From Bathynomus jamesi (taxonomy: Eukaryota; Arthropoda; Malacostraca; Isopoda; Cirolanidae), in contig JAJOZX010002701.1 in the NCBI GenBank assembly GCA_023014485.1, positions 559,959 through 623,958 on the forward strand: 64,000 bases of DNA, read 5' to 3'. The notes under the pieces were generated by a model. That model searched no databases and was not told the origin of the DNA. It saw only the letters and a list, made by a program, of their open reading frames with translations. Of the stretch, positions 50,521 through 62,420 are shown piece by piece. The stretch's first letter is position 1, and each line of letters opens with the position of its first letter. The position numbers were made by a program, and so were the translations under genes.

Positions 50521-52262
50521 TCACGTGGTCTGGGTACGCACTCTTGGTCGTGCATAAATAGTTTCATGTTCCGTGTCACTTGGTTTTCTTTGTTCCCAGA
50601 ATGATCTTTTCACCACAAATATACCGAGGATAATAGCACATACAATAATGATACTAACGGCAGATGTTGAGAAAATGGTTAACGGTTGTAGTATTTGTAA
50701 GAGGTTATTTTGGTTATCATCCGAAATTTTAAACCGGCTCAATTGATCATTCCATTCAGGGGCATGTAGTTCGGATAGGATGGTTACAGGTTTTATGGAG
50801 AGATTTAAGATCTCTATGACGGGTTTAAATTTAATTTGCGACGGGAATGGGTATGAGTTATTAAGGGTAACCTTGTACGGGTTGTACATTTGGAGGGCTT
50901 TTGAACGCAAGGAGCAACCAATTGGTAGCCGAATAACCATAGGGATTGTGATGAGGGAATAATTCGATGGACACTCGAGAGTAGCGGCAGTCCTGTTCGC
51001 GAAAGAAACCCAGATGTCTGGTCCAATTCGTAGTTGGATGGTTTTACGGGAAAGAATTTTTTTTTTTAAATGAATATACCGGGGCATGCCGGTCACGAAT
51101 TAAGTCGATAAAGCAAGACCTAGTAGTTGGAAGAATAACTGGTTTGAGTGGAGGGCAGACGAGTTGTTTATTTGGTTGCGGGAATCGGCAATGCCGGACG
51201 TCGCTATCTGACATCATAGAATAAGCTGACAGATCTTTGGTGAGGAAAAGGTAAGGTGGTACGGTGGGTAAATACAGTCGATAGACATTAGAGTTGTTTT
51301 GGTAGGGTGTTGGGAAAGGGTGAAATTTATACACGTCATAAGTGAGGACATCGACAAATGGTATAATTATGAGGTATGTGTAGGGGCGTGGTCCATGTAC
51401 AGTCCAGGTGTATTCTAGAAATTGGGGGTAATTAGTGTGGTTGAGTGGGAATATGGGTGATAATTTTAATTGTGACTGGGCGGTGTGAATCAAGGACTGA
51501 AGTATTTTCCATGGTATTAGGGTGGAAAGTGTGATTTTTCCATGGGCTAGCTGGGTTGCACGCAAAACCTTGGAATGAATCGTAGTTATTCGTTGTAAGT
51601 ATTTATCGATTAGGGTTACTTGTAGGTTCATTATTTCTATTAATTCTAGATATCTTTTGTGTTCTTTGTATTGAGCTAACATGGATTCAAGGTATGTGAA
51701 TCTGTCCGAAAGGGAGTGGAGGAAGCGATTGTTTTCGTGTAATGAGTAATGACCTAATAGTTTGTTCTAACATGTGTCCATTATATTGTCGATTTCGCGC
51801 GAAGAGATTCAATTTAAGTTCAATTCTTTTAATATCTTCTTCGGTTGCTAATCCGAATAAACCTTTGAACAGTTTCCCTCCTATATCTATCAGTCCCCTT
51901 TTACTTCTTTGGTTAAAGTTTTCTGAATTTTTAGTTTCAGTTTGTATCCATGGTAAGGCTAATATTTCTGATAGGGCGCGTGCTGTAGTTTGAATATTTT
52001 CGAGGGTATTTTCTAACAGAACGCGACTAATCTGATCTTTTCCTTGGAAAGAATTCTGGACTTTACTTTCAAACGTTTTTAATTGGGTTTGTATCTGAAG
52101 GAGATTGATTTTAATTCTAGCAGGGGGTTGCAAATTTATATAAAGGTCTGCGTGCCCTTTCAAAAATTTACCTTTTGCAAGTTTTTCTATAACAACTCCG
52201 GTAGAAATTTTAATGCTAGGTCTACAAAAGTAAATAATTTGGAAAATTATAAGGGGGGACAA
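50521..52262 (-). pseudogene. Envelope gene of baculovirus-F/errantivirus type, broken
   Basis: Three minus-strand frames in order (52262-51687, 51682-51044, 51096-50521). The first contains a furin-type site RSKR followed by a Gly-rich fusion-peptide-like stretch (GLIDIGGKLFKGLFG). The last contains a C-terminal membrane anchor (STSAVSIIIVCAIILGIFVV) and a short charged tail. This order matches the F-like envelope proteins of errantiviruses. Frame changes at about 51685 and 51070 break the gene. It follows the pol end directly. Confidence 0.78.
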
Positions 52263-52264
52263 TT

Positions 52265-53725
52265 TTATTCATTTCTACGCCTTAGGTTATACGGAGCTGG
52301 GGGTGATTGTGTGGATACTTGTGTTTGTGGGCGAAGGGGTCGGCCTCGTTTTGGTGGCAATGGGGGTCGACCGTTGAGCTCGGATTCTGAGCGGGTTCGT
52401 TTCTTATGTGAAGGTTCTAGTTCACGTGGGTGATGCATTTGCGGGCGGTATGTAGGGTCCGTGCGTCGATCAGCAATCGGTGAGGGTGGTGACAGAGGAG
52501 ATGGTGGAGTTGGAGGAGATGGTGGAGTTCCACTGAGTGATCCTCTCGAAGGGGTTTCTCCAGGGTCTGGGTCCGATGGGACGCTTGGCTCTGGGGCCTC
52601 CTCTTGTTCAGAGATTGCCTCGAGTACTGGTGGTATTACGAGGTACCAATCTTCGTCATGGGTAGCGGTTCCCGCGGTGACCACTTCAGTTTTTTTATCC
52701 CTGCCCGATTTGTTAATAATCTTGACGTTTTGAAGGATAGGCGGCTCGAACGCCTGGCAGCTGTTTTTTGGGAAGGTGTTGTTCGGAAGCTATCTTCAAA
52801 TTGTCAGCGTGAATGATCTTTAGTTTGGAATGATCCCGGAGGTCGAGGATTTCATAACGATTTTTTCCGAGGTTTTTCATAATCCTATATGGGCCATCCC
52901 ATTTTGGATATAATTTGCGATGAGCACCTGGCGGTTTCACGCTCTTCAGATAACATCGCATACCGACGATTATAGTCCGTTGACGGGGATGACGCCTATG
53001 TTGCTTTTGCTCCATCTGTTGGTTTCGTTGGTCGAGGGCATAGCGGATTATGTCAAAAATCTTGAAAGATCGTTCAGCTAGTTGCTGATTTGCTTCTGCC
53101 ATTTCGGAAGATGTTAGAACTGCCGGGTCGGTTTGGTTGGGCAAATCAAAAGGTAGACGCTTGTCGTAGTGATAGAGGACGAAATGAGGGGTGTCCCCGA
53201 TGGACACATTATAGCCATTGTTGATGGCTGTTTGTACCATGGGAAGGGAATCATCCCATGTACGGGAGGATGCATCGACAACGTGGCGCAGGGCTTCCAA
53301 GATCTTTCGATTGTGCCTTTCCACTAAGCCGTTTGCCTGCGGATGGTATGCCACAATGTGTGTATTTTTAATTTTACACATGTTACAGAGTGACTCGAAC
53401 AGTTTGGAAGTGAAACTAAGGGCGTTATCCGAGATTAGGATGGAAGGAGTGGTATGATTTTGGATGACGTGTTCCACTAGGGCTCTTGCCACAGTTTCCG
53501 AGGTCTGGTCTGGAATGGCGGCTACTTCGCAGTAACGCGAGAAGTGGTCCGTAAACACAATGATGTACTGATTTCCCTTTGATGTTTTGGGAAATGGTCC
53601 CAGTATATCCATTCCAGTTCTTTGCCAGGGCCTTTGGCATACTGGATATTTATGCATCGGAGCTGTGGATGGTACGTTGCCCTTATGCTTTAAACACGAC
53701 GGACATTCGGCGATGTATTCTTGTA
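52265..53725 (-). pseudogene. Gypsy-type integrase and pol C-terminus
   Basis: It begins inside the zinc finger (AECPSCLKHKG). The integrase core has GMDILGPFPK (Asp), LISDNALSFTSKLF (Asp) and YHPQANGLVERHNRKILEAL (Glu), then a GPYRIMKNLGKNRYEI C-terminal segment. After a frameshift near 52700 a Pro-rich, charged tail ends with APYNLRRRNE, a usual Gypsy pol ending. The N-terminal domains of pol are missing. Confidence 0.85.
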
Positions 53726-53944
53726 CTCTTCAGAACTTAGTCAGTAAAGTCGATAAGTATAAAAGAAAAGTCGATAATTTTAGTATCAGAGAAAGTATCA
53801 GAGTATCATAGAAAGAGAAGAATTAACAACTGTCGACCCTAAAGCGAGTGAAAAGAATTAGAATATTATAGAAGAAAAGTATCGCGAGAAAATATCCGTT
53901 GCTGCCTCCTAACCAGAACCCCCGTCGACTCCGAACCACCCCAT
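53726..53944 (+). repeat. Diverged LTR 3' end, plus orientation
   Basis: It resembles 54690-54890 (CAGAA...CTTAGTCA, CCGTTGCTGCC, AGAACCCCCGTCGAC) with an unrelated-looking middle. It joins the broken integrase at 53725, and a second LTR piece at 53944. Confidence 0.6.
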
Positions 53945-54899
53945 TTTAAAAATTCATGTGTTACAGGGTTCATGTATTTATATAATCCTGTATATTCTTA
54001 TATACTTAACTTTATATAATGCCTATACTCATATGTATGTACGTGTGTGTATTCATTTTACATAAGGACCAAAATCGCCCAACGCGAGTTTCGATAAAAT
54101 TTTTGATTTGATTTCTACTTTGCTAAATAATTGGTGACCTGTTGTTTTTTAAAATCTCAATCATTTTTTTTTAGATTTCGCTTAATAAGGAATCCTGCTA
54201 AAGCTTTGCACTGTTCATATTTTGTATACATTCTCTTTCGTTATAAAAGATGAGATCATGTCTTGCCTAAGCATTAAAATTGTACATCTTAAACCTTAAA
54301 ATTTTACTCATATGCATATTTTAGTGTAAAGATGCATAGTCCGATTTCCACTTTTAGTTAACGTGGCAGATCATGATAACATCAGATCTGAAAAGTCGCG
54401 GTTTAAGATAAAAATATGGTTTCGTCTTCAAATATTTTGTTTACTCGTTCAAGCCTACCACAGCTGAAAATTTACTTTATTTTCGAATATTGTGCAAAAA
54501 ATAATACAGCCTTTTTAGCATTTAATAATAATGATGTTAGCAGTTTTTGTGTATATAAACCCCAGTAAAAATCTTCCATTGTCATTCAGAAGCTAATTCA
54601 GAGGCTGAGCACTACCTGTACATTTTAGCAGTAAATTACAGTAAAAGATAGTTTTTATCTTATCCTTCGAGCCTTGCTCTCTTCAGAAGAACTTAGTCAT
54701 TAAACTTTCCGGATACACTATAAGAAGAGTCCGGAACCTTCAGCATTTTTAATAAGTCTATCAGAGTCCTCCGAGCCACTATAGAAGAACTCGGAGAGTA
54801 ATATAGAAGAAAACTATTGCAAGTCACACATCCGTTGCTGCCACCTAACTAGAACCCCCGTCGACTTCGAACCATCCCGGGCCATAGACGGAGGGGTTG

Positions 54900-54902
<3 letters not shown>
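53945..54902 (+). repeat. LTR copy, plus orientation, 5'-truncated
   Basis: The reverse complement of about 20264-21220. It ends CGGAGGGGTTGACA at 54902. It lies opposite in direction to the env-bearing element, so it is not that element's own 5' LTR in simple form. A rearrangement or a second truncated insertion is needed. Confidence 0.75.

Positions 54903-54948
<46 letters not shown>
54903..54948. repeat. (TA)n microsatellite
   Basis: A TA run between the LTR and the Penelope fragment. Confidence 0.95.
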
Positions 54949-54951
<3 letters not shown>

Positions 54952-55905
54952 GAGCCAAGTGATTTTTGAGGTGGAAACCTTAGTCGAATAAGGAACAACA
55001 AGACTAGTCCATATACAAACACTTAATATACAGAGCTTTCGACATTTCTAATTTAAATCTACATGGTATAGTTATTCTTAACAAAGTAGATTATATCAAT
55101 AAAATGTATACAATTTTGAACGATAGTACCAAATTTTCTAAAATCTCTGGAAATCCACTTAATAATATCCTCAAATTAGAAGACAAACTTAATCGTATTC
55201 TCCGTAAAGTGAAACAATCCGGAAAATTCTCTAACGAACAATATTACGCGTAGCAATAATCACTTCGTAAAATCAGTTTTTTGGAAACCTCACTTTCACA
55301 TGGATGGGAATGAAATTTGAAAGTTTCGCACCACTTAAGTACAAACGTAACCTCATTCTTACCCTTCTATGCCGTTCATACGAGATTTGCTCCAACTACC
55401 ATCTTCTTCATGCCGAGTTGGAATTCTTAAAAAGTTCTTACTAGGTAATGGCTTCCCCTCTAAACTTACTGACAGTGTAATAAAGAGATTCATGAACTTA
55501 AAATTCTCTAATAAAACTAAAATCGTCGTTACTATAGTACGGAAGAAGGTTGTATATTTTAAACTTCCTTACTGTGGACCCGAAAGTCTCGCGTTGAAGA
55601 GGAAAATTGGTAAACTGATCAATAGATTTTATCCGCAAATTTCTGTTAAATGTATTTACACATTAGAAAGTAAATTATACTCCTTTTTCAAATTTAAAGA
55701 TTTTATTCCAAAGCCCTTGTGCTCATCAGTCATTTATAAATATACGTGTGACGATTGCGCATCGTTGTACGCTGGCATGACTGCACGCCAACTCCAAATT
55801 CGTATTGATGAACACAAGAGTATTAGTATCCGTACTAATAATAGACTTGCGAATCCCCCCAATCACAGATACGTTCCCACTAGTAGGATGACCGCAAAAT
55901 GGTAG
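54949..55905 (+). pseudogene. 5'-truncated Penelope-like element with GIY-YIG end
   Basis: After a 5' non-coding part, frames near 55060-55250 show the end of a Penelope RT (KLEDKLNRILRKVKQSGKFS). The main frame (55369-55905) continues with GFPSKLTDSVIKRFMNL, FKLPYCGPESLALKRKIGKL and the nuclease block SSVIYKYTCDDCASLYAGMT with RQLQIRIDEH. The GIY-YIG domain is cut short after NRLANPP. RT catalytic motifs are missing. Confidence 0.8.
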
Positions 55906-56136
55906 AGTGCAAATCAATTGCAATGTTGATCATATGAATGCCAGTGTCAACCCCCCTTCCCCCCTTGTTGCAAGGTGCTAACCCCCTCCCCCCAGGGTGC
56001 AAAAAAAAGAAAAAATTAAGCAAGGTGGAATCCCTCCAGCTGCCACAAGCTGGGGGAATCCCACTCAAACAGGAAGAGAGGAGGTTGATCCGGCCCTTCC
56101 CCCAAAAGGGTTTCCCTAGCTTAGGAAGGTGAGAGA
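55906..56136. other. C-rich non-coding stretch
   Basis: Runs of CCCCCTTCCCCCC and AAAAAAAAGAAAAAA. The sequence at 55885-55915 (ATGACCGCAAAAT...GAGTGCAA) recalls 8140-8175. No gene. Confidence 0.5.
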
Positions 56137-56250
56137 GAGAGAGAGAGTTACAAGGAGGAGCTACAAGGAAAAGAAGTACCTCAAAAGGCCTTGCGGCCCA
56201 TACCGAGGTGGTACCAATGGCAACAGTGCCAGGGAAAATTTTCTACACCC

Positions 56251-57597
56251 TCAAATAATGTGCAAGATTTGGTTTAACCTTTTCTTGAAGTGATCCACAG
56301 AGGAACTGTTTACAACTTCTGAAGGTAACCTGTTCCACGTGTCACAGATCTTATACGTAAAGTAATTTCCACACACACTAGTCCTAAACCGTTTCAAATC
56401 CAACTTCCAACCATTGTTGCGAGTTGGGTTATCATTTAAACTAAACATGCTACTAAAATCGACATCGTTGAACCCGCGTAAGAGCTTGAAACCCTCGATC
56501 AGTTGACCGCGCAGCCTCCGAGTTTCCAGCGAAAACAAGTTCAGGGCGCGTAAGCGTCGATTGTAACTCATATGCCTAACGGAAAGGATTAACTTTGTGG
56601 CCCTCGGCTGCACTCGCTCCAGCCTCTCAATATCTTTCCTGAGGGTGGGCGACCAGAACTGCACTGCATACTCCAGGTGCGGCCGAACCAAGGAATTGTA
56701 CAGAGAGAGCACAATCTCCTTGTTCTGAAACTGAAATTGCCTCCTGATATAACCCAACAGCTTCTGGGCTCTTTTCCACTTCTACGCACTGTTTCGTAAA
56801 CTTAAGGTCGCTGCTAATTAGCACACCCAAGTCCTTTTCCAAATCAGTCGCCTCGATATTGTTCCCCAACATCGAGTAGTCCGACTTGGGATTGGCGTAG
56901 CCAATGTGCATCACTTTGCATTTACCCAAGTTAAATGGCATTTGTCATTTTTCGGACCACTCTCCTATCCTACCAAGGTCCGCACGCAGTTCCTCGATCG
57001 CTTCGGGCGTCCCAACATTGGCCCCAAGCTTGGTGTCATCAGCGAATTTGGCGATCCGACTGACGATGCCACCGTCGATATCATTTATGTAAATGATAAA
57101 CAACAGTGGCCCAAAAACGGAGCCCTGAGAACCCCACTAGTGACCGAGGCCCAACCCGAACGAACCCCTTTAATTACAACCCTCTGCCGCCTATTCTTCA
57201 GCCAGTTTTCAATCCACCTACCTATTTCCCCACCGATACCCAGCGCGCGGACTTCCGCCATTAGCCGCCGGTGAGGTACCTTATCAAAGGTTTTCTCAAA
57301 GTCGAGATAAAGTATATCAATCGCCCTACTCCTATCATACTCACTCAACATGACGTGGAAAAACTCGAGCAAGTTGGTGAGACATGACCTATGCCGTCTA
57401 AACCCATGTTGGGAGTCCCCAAGCAGTTTGTAGGAATCCAAATGGTCAACGATCCTATCTGCTATTATCTCCTCTAATAATTTACCTACAACCAAAGTGA
57501 AACTGATGGGACGATAGTTCCCTGGACTTTCGTGATCCCCTTTCTTAAAGATAGGGGTCACGTTGGCTTCCCTCCAGTCACCAGGCACCTGGCCCAT
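56251..57597 (-). pseudogene. LINE reverse transcriptase, minus strand
   Basis: VPGDWREANVTPIFKKGDHE opens the segment. Next come NYRPISFTLVVGKLLEEI, QHGFRRHRSCLTNLLEFF, IDILYLDFEKTFDKVPH, IGRIAKFADDTKLGANVG (across a frameshift, catalytic FADD), FNLGKCKVMHIGYANP, LEKDLGVLISSDLKFTKQC, VRPHLEYAVQFWSP and WNRLPSEVVNSSSVDHFKK. Frameshifts at about 57100, 56930 and 56760. The upstream continuation is at 59245 beyond the hAT. Confidence 0.85.
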
Positions 57598-57598
57598 C

Positions 57599-59236
57599 CA
57601 GTGGCGGATTTAGGGGGGGGCCGAGTAGGCCATGGCCTACGGCCCCGCGCCTGTGAGGGCCCCGCGCCCTCACATATAATTATAATGTTGGATTCCACTA
57701 TAAATAATACAATTGATTAATGATTAGTGATAATTATGGTATCACTCTCTTTGCTGGCGGGAGTTTAGTTCTATTCAGGCCGCTGTGGAGTGCACATGTG
57801 AGTGTGTTTAGTGGTAAGTAATGGTAAAAGTCGTATCTCGACTTAAACTTGGTGGCTAAGTGTGCTGCAGAAAGCTGTCCTGCTGCAGTGTCATTGTTTG
57901 CTCTGGTACAAAATATGTACTCCTTTCTTGTTGCATCTACTTATCGTTGGAGGAGACACCGTGAGGTACTAGAGACTAATAAAGATAAGAAGTTGAAAGT
58001 TGATAAAATACTTTCAGACACTCGTTGGTCAGCACGAGCAGATGCTGTAGCTGCTCTCAGTAGAGCACACAAAGAAAACATCATTGTTCTGGAAGAGTTA
58101 TTCTCAGATCAGAATCAGCCAGCTGAAACAAGAGCTGAAGCAAGTGGTCTTCTCAAAGGTTTGAAAAACTTGAAACAGTGATTCTTCTTGAAGTTTGGGA
58201 TACAGTATTGGAAAGGTTTCAGAGTAGCAGTATCCAGCTGCAAAAATCTGGGCTCTCCCTCAACACAGCTGTCACACTGCTAGAGTCTCTTTTACAATTT
58301 GCTAAAGACCTGAGATTCCCAGTTCGATGACTTTTGAAGCAAAAGCTATGGCTAAGTGTGATCCCTGTGATGTGACGAGTAATGATGCATACTACGCCGA
58401 CACGCAGCGTATTAGGAAGCGCAAGCGTCACCACGATGAACTAGACTCCGCGGAGGATGTTATGCTGACAGGGAGAGACAAGTTTAGAGTGACTACATTC
58501 TTGCCCATCATTGACAAGCTCTGTGCTGCCCTACAACAACGCATTGCTGCTTACAGCGACCTTCGAGAGAAATTTGGGTTTTTATCAGAAATCTCAAACA
58601 AAACGAACACTGAGCTTAAAGCATCTGCTGAAAAGCTTGTGTCTTCATATCTCCAAGATGAAACTAGTCAAGAATTATCTAAGAAACACCATGGGGCAGG
58701 ACCGTTTGTCTTCACTCACCCTGTTGAGCATTGAGCATGAGAAATTAAGGGTGCTTGATTTTACTGATGTCATCAAACAGTTTGCAAGTAAGAAGGCTAG
58801 AAAAAAATCTTTTTTGACTGAGAAATAGTTAAGTGTACCGTACAAATTGCCTGCAATAAACAAAACCCACTCATTGCATCATTTGCATGTCAGTCAAGTG
58901 GTATTCTCTTTAGTTAATGGTGTATTATTATAGTTATTTTTTGTTAATGGTGTATTATTATAGTTATTTTTTATTGTTAAGCTTCAAAAAAACAAATGTG
59001 TAATGTTCAACTATGAAATGGTCATTTGGCTAATTAATTATCAATAAATTGAATATTGTTTAAAAAGTAAATTTATTTTAACGCTTCGCTCGCCCATTGA
59101 TTTGAGGGCCCCGTAAGGTCACCACTGGGGGATGGGGGTGTAAATCTTCATTTCAGTTAATTAAGCTAGCTTTGCGTAGTTTGGGGCCCCGCACTCCAAC
59201 CGGCCTAGGGCCCCGCGCACCTTAAATCCGCCACTG
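57599..59236 (+). mobile_element. hAT element (zinc-finger MYM-type-like) with CAGTGGCGGATTTA ends
   Basis: A 1638-bp element with inverted ends CAGTGGCGGATTTAGG / CAGTGGCGGATTTAAGG and an exact 8-bp duplication GGCCCATC (57591-57598, 59237-59244). Subterminal blocks GGCCCCGCGC repeat on both sides. It contains a decayed transposase. Confidence 0.92.
57849..58828 (+). pseudogene. hAT transposase, C-terminal half
   Basis: Frames carry ALVQNMYSFLVASTYRWRRH, SDTRWSARADAVAALSRAHK (a conserved TRWSAR block), KFRVTTFLPIIDKLCAAL, EKFGFLSEISN, KNYLRNTMGQDRLSSLTLLS and VIKQFASKKARKK. This order matches hAT transposases of the zinc-finger MYM-type 1-like group. The N-terminal BED/TTF finger and first catalytic part are missing. 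At least three frameshifts. Confidence 0.82.
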
Positions 59237-59244
59237 GGCCCATC

Positions 59245-60310
59245 TCCAACGATTTGTTGAAGACTGTAGCCAGGTGGGGAGCCACCTGGTCGCGCACCTC
59301 GCAACACTCTGGGGAGAAACTGGTCTGGCCCAGGAGAGTTAAACGCGTTCAGTTTGTCTATTCTATCGGCAACGACTGTCGCGGTACATCGAACACTATC
59401 CAGGCAAGCACCTTCGTGCCTGACGCCTGGCTCGGGATGACGCGGGTGTCCTCCCTGATGAACACTCCCGCAAAGTACTCATTAAGCACATTAGCGATGT
59501 CCGCGTCGGAGGTCCGCAGAACGCCGCTTCCGTCCTTTCTAATGGGCTTTCTACTATTAACATAACTGAAGAACTCGGTTCCCCTTGCAGAGGTTTGCCA
59601 CTCGTAGTTCTTCGTTACGTTTCGCTAGCCTAACCTTCGCCTTCACTTCCCTACACAGGCGGACATACGCTTCAGTGTTCTCATGGGAACGATTGGCCTT
59701 CGCCCTCCTATACGCTACTTTCCTATTTCGGATAGCCGAAGCTATGTCACGACTGAACCACTTAGGCTGCGTTGAAGCAGGGGTGACCGGTTTTGAGGGT
59801 ATGGCAGCAGACTGCACCACCATAAACTCGTCCCGGAATGCACTCCATACTCCCTCAACATCGCCGCCGACCTCTAACCCCATCTCATCTACATTATCCC
59901 TGAGGCTAACAAAGTCCGACCGCCGTAGATCGAGCTTACTGCCATGGCCGTAACTATCTATGAGGTCACCGAGGTCCGGACCTCAGTAATTATTTCCTAA
60001 AAAAAAAAAAGAGACTGAACCGTTCTCCGTGTATGAAACGCATATTACCGCTTTTCTTTTGAAAAGAGGGAGCGTCGAGCGTTTTGTGTTTTGTGTTTAG
60101 TGCATAGCTTGGGTTGTGTTTGTAGATGTCATTTTGGTCTGAATTTTGCTCGTCCCGCCGCGCTCGAAAAAAATCTGGACCTCACTAATTTCTAAACCCT
60201 AGTTACGGCCCTGCTTACTGCCTCTCGAGTTACTACGCTTCACCCTCGGGACGCAGACACGGAACCTAATCAGACCGTGATCACTCCCGCCCAATGAGAC
60301 GCATAATGAG
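59245..60310 (-). pseudogene. LINE endonuclease end and linker
   Basis: The 60300-60225 stretch reads GGSDHGLIRFRVCVPRVKRS, the last endonuclease block (SDH). After the MITE the frame continues with SKLDLRRSDFVSLRDNVDEM, VEGVWSAFRDEFMVVQ, QPKWFSRDIASAIRNRKVAY and REVKAKVRLAKRNEELRVAN (59883-59590). It is the upstream half of the gene at 56251-57597. Confidence 0.75.
59943..60213. mobile_element. hAT-type MITE (CAGGGCCGTAACTA ends)
   Basis: 271 bp with ends CATGGCCGTAACTA and CAGGGCCGTAACTA and the exact 8-bp duplication CTTACTGC (59935-59942, 60214-60221). The inner inverted blocks GGACCTCAGTAATT / GGACCTCACTAATT match too. No gene. Confidence 0.88.
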
Positions 60311-60315
60311 AGTTC

Positions 60316-60435
60316 ATCCGAGCATCAGCTGGCTTAGAAGTCGTAATCCGTCAGTTGGCTTAAGCAGCCAGTTGGCATAAAAGGGAAAGCCGACTGGCAT
60401 AACCACCCAGTTGGCATGGAAGACATTTGGCATAG
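60316..60435. other. Short repeats, no gene
   Basis: Four or five copies of a CAG(C/T)TGGC(T/A)TA-like motif at 60325-60430 (CAGCTGGCTTAG, CAGTTGGCTTAA, CAGTTGGCATAA, CAGTTGGCATGG). Confidence 0.55.
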
Positions 60436-61289
<854 letters not shown>

Positions 61290-61517
61290 TATATATATAT
61301 ATATTAAGTTTTGAGCAGCCATTTGAATTAAAACACACACACACACACACACGTTATTAATAATAAATACATTCGCTTTACAATGACTTGAATTGTGAAA
61401 CTCGACTATTTATTTTATTTAATTTGATCCCTTTCGGCTTTACAGGGCTCTTATTAATAAATAAATAGCTAATTGTTATTAATAAATGAAGAAACACTCC
61501 CCCCAACTATATATATA
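61290..61517. other. Microsatellite and AT-rich sequence
   Basis: (TA)n at about 61291-61303, (CA)n at about 61332-61352 and TTATTAATAATAAAT direct repeats. No gene. Confidence 0.6.
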
Positions 61518-62420
61518 CAGGGCGTCCCAAAAAAATGTATACACACTTTAAATACTTATAAAGGCAGTGTTTATTAAAATACATTTCATTTTCAAAATGT
61601 AATAGAATCTACAGACATTATTTAATTGTTTTGTCAACGCCTGTTTTCAAACTGACGTCCGTTCTGGTCCAGGCACTGCTGATAACGCGAAGCAATGGAA
61701 TCGCAAACATCACGAAACATTTCGTTTGGTATTTGTGTGCATTCTCGTTCAATGGCTGCTCTCAATTCAGCGACTGTTGCAGGTTTTATAGCGTAGACTT
61801 TGTCTTTTAAGTATCCCCATAAAAAAAGTCTAGTGGTGTGAGGTCTGGTGAACGCGGAGGGTATTCTACGAAACCCCTTCGTCCAATCCACATCCACATC
61901 GTGCCAAGTACCACTCGCAATACTCCACTCTTCGGTCCGGATCATCATCTTCATTAATAGCATGGACTAATCTTGGAATGTAACTTTTCCATTGACAGCG
62001 CTTCAAAATGCGTTGGACAGACGATTCTGAAATTCCTACCTCACGACTCGCTTGCCGCACAGATTTTCTTGGACTTTGGTGATACGTTTCCAGTACTCTT
62101 TCTTGCTTTGTGGGGCTTGTCGATGTCCGTGGTCTTCCGGAACGCTTCTTGTGGACATTCTGAACAGTTCCATCGGCTTCAAACTTATCTCTAATTCGAG
62201 TGATGGTAAGTCGCGTTGGTGGATCTGTTTGAAACTCCTCCTAAACTGTCTTTGCACTTCAACTGCGTTTTCACACTTCCAGTAGCATTTTAGAATGAAT
62301 TTCCTTTGTTCAAAGCTTTCTGACTGCCATTATTAATTCTAATGGGTTTAACTTGGAAGAAAGAAACATCAATTGAGCTATCAGCTGTAAAGTGTGTATA
62401 CATTTTTTTGGGACGCCCTG
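61518..62420 (-). mobile_element. Internally deleted Tc1/mariner, copy 2
   Basis: 903 bp, the inverse of 49224-50129, with the same ends (CAGGGCGTCCCAAAAAAATG), the same catalytic-core deletion junction (TGGCACGATGTGGATGTGGA on the minus strand) and only scattered differences. Flanked by TA. The transposase remnant reads on the minus strand (62335 to 61634). Confidence 0.9.

Larger units (their letters stand above)
50171..53725 (-). mobile_element. Env-bearing Gypsy/errantivirus-like retroelement, 5'-truncated
   Basis: On the minus strand: integrase (53725-52713), polyprotein C-terminus (52684-52265), an envelope-type gene (52262-50521), a purine tract and part of a 3' LTR (50399-50171). Gag, protease and reverse transcriptase are missing. 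The 5' break at about 53725 falls in the integrase zinc finger, where LTR-like sequence begins. The element is an old endogenous copy with frameshifts. Confidence 0.82.
56137..60315 (-). mobile_element. CR1/Jockey-like LINE split by a hAT and a MITE
   Basis: A minus-strand LINE: endonuclease end (60310-60222), linker (59930-59245), reverse transcriptase (57597-56251) and 3' UTR ending in (CT)n. A hAT (57599-59236) and a MITE (59943-60213) interrupt it with 8-bp duplications. The 5' part is missing beyond 60315. The copy at 39579-39893 belongs to the same family. Confidence 0.85.

Noticed and set aside
20264..54902. The LTRs at 20264-21331 and 53945-54902 as the two LTRs of one provirus
   Set aside because: They are in opposite orientations and 32 kb apart, with unrelated elements and host exons in between.
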